DNA from: Caldisericia bacterium
Lineage (GTDB): Bacteria > Caldisericota > Caldisericia > UBA6126
Assembly (NCBI GenBank): GCA_028708485.1
Contig: JAQVYZ010000041.1
Span: forward strand, 1 to 7,521
DNA length: 7,521 bases
Direction: 5' to 3'
Under the pieces are notes generated by a model, which had not been told where the DNA came from, searched no databases, and saw nothing but the letters and a program-made list of their open reading frames with translations. Of this stretch, positions 5,865-7,521 are shown in pieces. The position numbers were made by a program, and so were the translations under genes. How positions within the stretch are numbered: the stretch's first letter is position 1; the number at the start of each line of letters is the position of its first letter.

Positions 5865-6259
5865 TGTTCGTGTCCATCCTGGTATATTCCTTTTTTCCAA
5901 ATGGGCAATTTTTTCTTCAACAGATCTATGTACTCCTCCATTGCCTGGAAAAGGGTTTGCCTGTGTGATCCGGTGAGGATGACCAATAAAGAAGGTTCTG
6001 ATACAGGCACTTCTCCGATTCTGTGAATGATGAGCAGATCCCGTATCAAAGGGTATTTTTGTTTCATAAAGTTTTCTAATGCAACCGCTTCAGCGAGAAC
6101 CATCTCTTCATAAGCTTCATAATACAGCGAGACAATACCATCATCTTCAGGGGAGTTTCGGGTAAATCCAATAAAAAGCTCCATTGCACCGACTTCGGTA
6201 TGTCTATATTGATCAATCCAATACTGGATAGCAATCGGATCCTTGGTGAGGTGTGTCAT
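5843..6259 (-). CDS. moaE: Molybdopterin synthase catalytic (large) subunit MoaE
   Basis: The 138-residue MoaE pairs with MoaD in a heterotetramer that transfers two sulfurs to cyclic pyranopterin monophosphate, giving molybdopterin. Family motifs appear in order: GAMELFIGFTR (24-34), LYYEAYEEM (45-53), IIHRIGEVPVSEPSLLV (77-93), TGSHR (96-100) and LKKKLPIWKK (114-123). Lys115 and Lys122 have the seven-residue spacing of the active-site lysines 119 and 126 of E. coli MoaE. The length is slightly below the usual 140-150. The ATG at 6257-6259 shares its A with the TAA of moaD (TAATG), so translation is coupled and the two subunits should be made in equal amounts. The 3' end overlaps moeB. Confidence 0.93.
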   Translation of the reverse strand: MTHLTKDPIAIQYWIDQYRHTEVGAMELFIGFTRNSPEDDGIVSLYYEAYEEMVLAEAVALENFMKQKYPLIRDLLIIHRIGEVPVSEPSLLVILTGSHRQTLFQAMEEYIDLLKKKLPIWKKGIYQDGHEQWLMNHF

Positions 6260-6504
6260 TATCCCCCGCTAACGGGCGGTAAAACCGCGATCTCGTCCTG
6301 GTCTTTCAAGATCGTTTCTGGGGAAGCAAAATCTTTGTTAATGACAAAAGAACAGAGATCAAACACTTCTTTGGCTTTCGGAAAATCTGCATATAACTTA
6401 ATGATAATGGCTTGAAGAGAGGTATGATCCTCGATTGTGTAGGAATAATGGAAAAGACCAGTGGTATCTTTGGCAGGACCAAAAAACAGCACTTTTACCT
6501 GCAT
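6259..6504 (-). CDS. moaD: Molybdopterin synthase sulfur-carrier (small) subunit MoaD
   Basis: This 81-residue ubiquitin-fold protein carries sulfur as a C-terminal thiocarboxylate. It begins MQVKVLFFGPAKDTTG, matching the first strands of MoaD, and ends AVLPPVSGG, the diagnostic free Gly-Gly tail that MoeB adenylates and that inserts into the MoaE active site. Length is normal (about 77-85). The ATG at 6502-6504 has a strong GGAGGG site six bases upstream, which lies inside the last codons of mogA. It ends in the TAATG junction with moaE. Confidence 0.92.
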   Translation of the reverse strand: MQVKVLFFGPAKDTTGLFHYSYTIEDHTSLQAIIIKLYADFPKAKEVFDLCSFVINKDFASPETILKDQDEIAVLPPVSGG

Positions 6505-6507
6505 ATT

Positions 6508-7002
6508 TTACCCTCCGCACCGATTCACTTGTCCTTGGATCACTTCCAGGGCATGCGGCAAGAGTGGAAGAATCGCCTCGAGACATTCAGTGACAGCTTT
6601 TTTGCTGCCAGGAAGGTTGATGATCAGCGATTGTTTCCGAAGTCCTGCTGTAGCACGCGAAAGATATGCCTGCATGGTGAACTCACTCGTTTTTTGACGC
6701 ATGCACTCCGCGATGCCAGGTATCTCCTTATCCAGGATCATTCTAGTAGCTTCGGGAGTGACATCCCGAGGGCTCAAACCGGTGCCGCCCGTGGTGATGA
6801 TCAAGTCCAACCTTTGCTGGTCAACCAGGCGGATACAGGAAGTCTGAATAGCCAATATTTCATCCTGGATAGTGCATATCTCAATCACTTTTCCAATCGG
6901 CTTCAGCAGTTCAGAGATAATCTGTTCTGTTGTGCTCACTCTGGCGCCACGACTAGCACTATCGGATACAACAATAATACCAATTCTTATTTTGTCCATC
7001 AT
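6508..7002 (-). CDS. mogA: Molybdopterin adenylyltransferase MogA/MoaB
   Basis: The 164-residue protein belongs to the MoaB/Mog fold and should bind molybdopterin and attach AMP from ATP, giving the substrate used by MoeA for metal insertion. Visible motifs: GIIVVSDSASRG (8-19) with Asp14, the pterin-binding TTGGTGLSPRDVTPEAT (70-86) with Asp80, LSRATAG (114-120) and INLPGS (128-133). Length fits the family (about 160-195). It starts at ATG 7000-7002, overlapping the moeA TGA as ATGA, or at the next Met codon three bases on; the ribosome binding site is weak, suggesting translational coupling. Three bases separate its stop from the moaD start. MogA and MoaB names are used interchangeably in Gram-positive genomes, and this gene could be annotated as either. 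Confidence 0.9.
   Translation of the reverse strand: MMDKIRIGIIVVSDSASRGARVSTTEQIISELLKPIGKVIEICTIQDEILAIQTSCIRLVDQQRLDLIITTGGTGLSPRDVTPEATRMILDKEIPGIAECMRQKTSEFTMQAYLSRATAGLRKQSLIINLPGSKKAVTECLEAILPLLPHALEVIQGQVNRCGG
6511..6516 (-). promoter_or_regulatory. moaD ribosome binding site embedded in the mogA 3' end
   Basis: On the minus strand GGAGGG immediately precedes the mogA TAA and lies six bases before the moaD ATG. In the mogA frame the same six bases encode its final Gly-Gly. This is the strongest ribosome binding site among the operon junctions seen here, consistent with high demand for the small carrier protein. Confidence 0.7.
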
Positions 7003-7520
7003 AATGAAAACAACGAAACTTCGATTTCGGTTCCTTTTTCGATGATTTCTGCGTATTCAGGCAGTTCAATGAATCCATCCGCTCTCGCTAAGGAGGTAAT
7101 CGCGCTGGAACCTGTTAGCAAAGGAGTAACAGCTGGTGTTGGACCGCATCTGTCAACTGAGACGGGGATAAACTCCCATCTGCCAATGGTAGAAAACAGT
7201 TTTTGGGTGAGTACTCCTTTGATCGTTGGGTGAACAGGTTGTATTCTGTGCTGCATCCGGTGTATCATAGACTGAATAATAAGGTAATAATTCGATAGAG
7301 CGGAAGTGGGGTGTCCAGGCAGCCCAATTACCCATTTTTGGTTGATCTGCCCGATCATAGTTGGTTTTCCAGGTTTGACTGCGATACCGTGAGCAATCAC
7401 TTTACCCATTGATTGTAAAATTTCGTACATATAATCGCTTGCACCGAGTGAAGATCCTCCGGATAACAGAATTAAATCACCTTGCTCGATCATTTTCTGA
7501 AGGGTAGTCTTAATCTGAGA
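6999..7520 (-). CDS. moeA: Molybdopterin molybdenumtransferase MoeA, C-terminal part
   Basis: The 173 visible residues are the C-terminal part of MoeA; the frame stays open to the window edge, so the start lies outside. The protein inserts molybdate into adenylated molybdopterin. It shows the MPT-binding domain motifs LILLSGGSSLGASDYMYEIL, then VKPGKPTMIG and IGLPGHPTSALSNYY, followed by the C-terminal beta domain ending IEKGTEIEVSLFSL. The internal Met at 7491-7493 lies within the conserved domain and is not the start. Full MoeA is about 400 residues, so roughly 230 are missing. Its TGA overlaps the mogA ATG. As the most upstream gene seen, it may be followed upstream by further cofactor genes. 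Confidence 0.92.
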   Translation of the reverse strand, partial: SQIKTTLQKMIEQGDLILLSGGSSLGASDYMYEILQSMGKVIAHGIAVKPGKPTMIGQINQKWVIGLPGHPTSALSNYYLIIQSMIHRMQHRIQPVHPTIKGVLTQKLFSTIGRWEFIPVSVDRCGPTPAVTPLLTGSSAITSLARADGFIELPEYAEIIEKGTEIEVSLFSL

Positions 7521-7521
7521 T

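Noticed and set aside
5862..5900. Longer MoeB start at a TTG (5898-5900)
   Set aside because: It would add 12 residues with no family match and enlarge the overlap with moaE. The ATG at 5862-5864 fits the usual MoeB length better, though this is not certain.
6412..7233. 273-codon open frame on the plus strand
   Set aside because: It lies antisense to moaD, mogA and moeA, whose family motifs are clear. Its translation shows no domain and it has no ribosome binding site.
1..7521. tRNA, rRNA, CRISPR array, complete insertion sequence or riboswitch
   Set aside because: Nothing of the kind was seen. The window opens at moeA, so a molybdenum cofactor riboswitch upstream of the operon cannot be judged.

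Overview
The window looks like a chromosomal segment of a low-to-mid GC Gram-positive bacterium, most likely a member of the Bacillota of the Clostridia type. This is an inference from AT-rich intergenic DNA, strong GGAGG-type ribosome binding sites, a lipoprotein signal, and GGGACTGTCCC palindromes that behave like terminators. No rRNA, tRNA, transposase gene or CRISPR array is visible, so a genus cannot be given.

Left part (1-2928): a SecD-related lipoprotein gene on the minus strand ends in a perfect palindrome that should act as a terminator. A gene-poor stretch (757-1144) follows, holding a second palindrome with the same core and a promoter for the next gene. Then come a HAD-family phosphatase on the plus strand (PpaX/Gph type), a small membrane protein with a bacterial PH-like domain on the minus strand, and an unrecognised 140-residue soluble protein on the plus strand. 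The last two are divergent, with candidate -35 boxes facing each other 12 bp apart.

Right part (2935-7521, all minus strand): one tightly packed operon with genes in the order moeA (5' end outside the window), mogA/moaB, moaD, moaE, moeB/thiF, and a P1B-type heavy-metal ATPase. Junctions are ATGA or TAATG overlaps, longer overlaps, or a 3-base gap, so the genes are almost certainly co-transcribed and translationally coupled. The first five serve the late steps of molybdenum cofactor synthesis. MoeB adenylates the Gly-Gly tail of MoaD, MoaD-MoaE put the dithiolene sulfurs into the pterin, MogA adenylates molybdopterin, and MoeA inserts the metal. The early-step genes moaA and moaC are not in the window.

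The points most worth a second look are the metal-exporting ATPase translationally fused to a cofactor operon, the stand-alone SecD P1-domain lipoprotein, the pair of related palindromes, and the unrecognised 140-residue protein with its divergent promoter region. I see no clear evidence of a wholly new multi-gene system.
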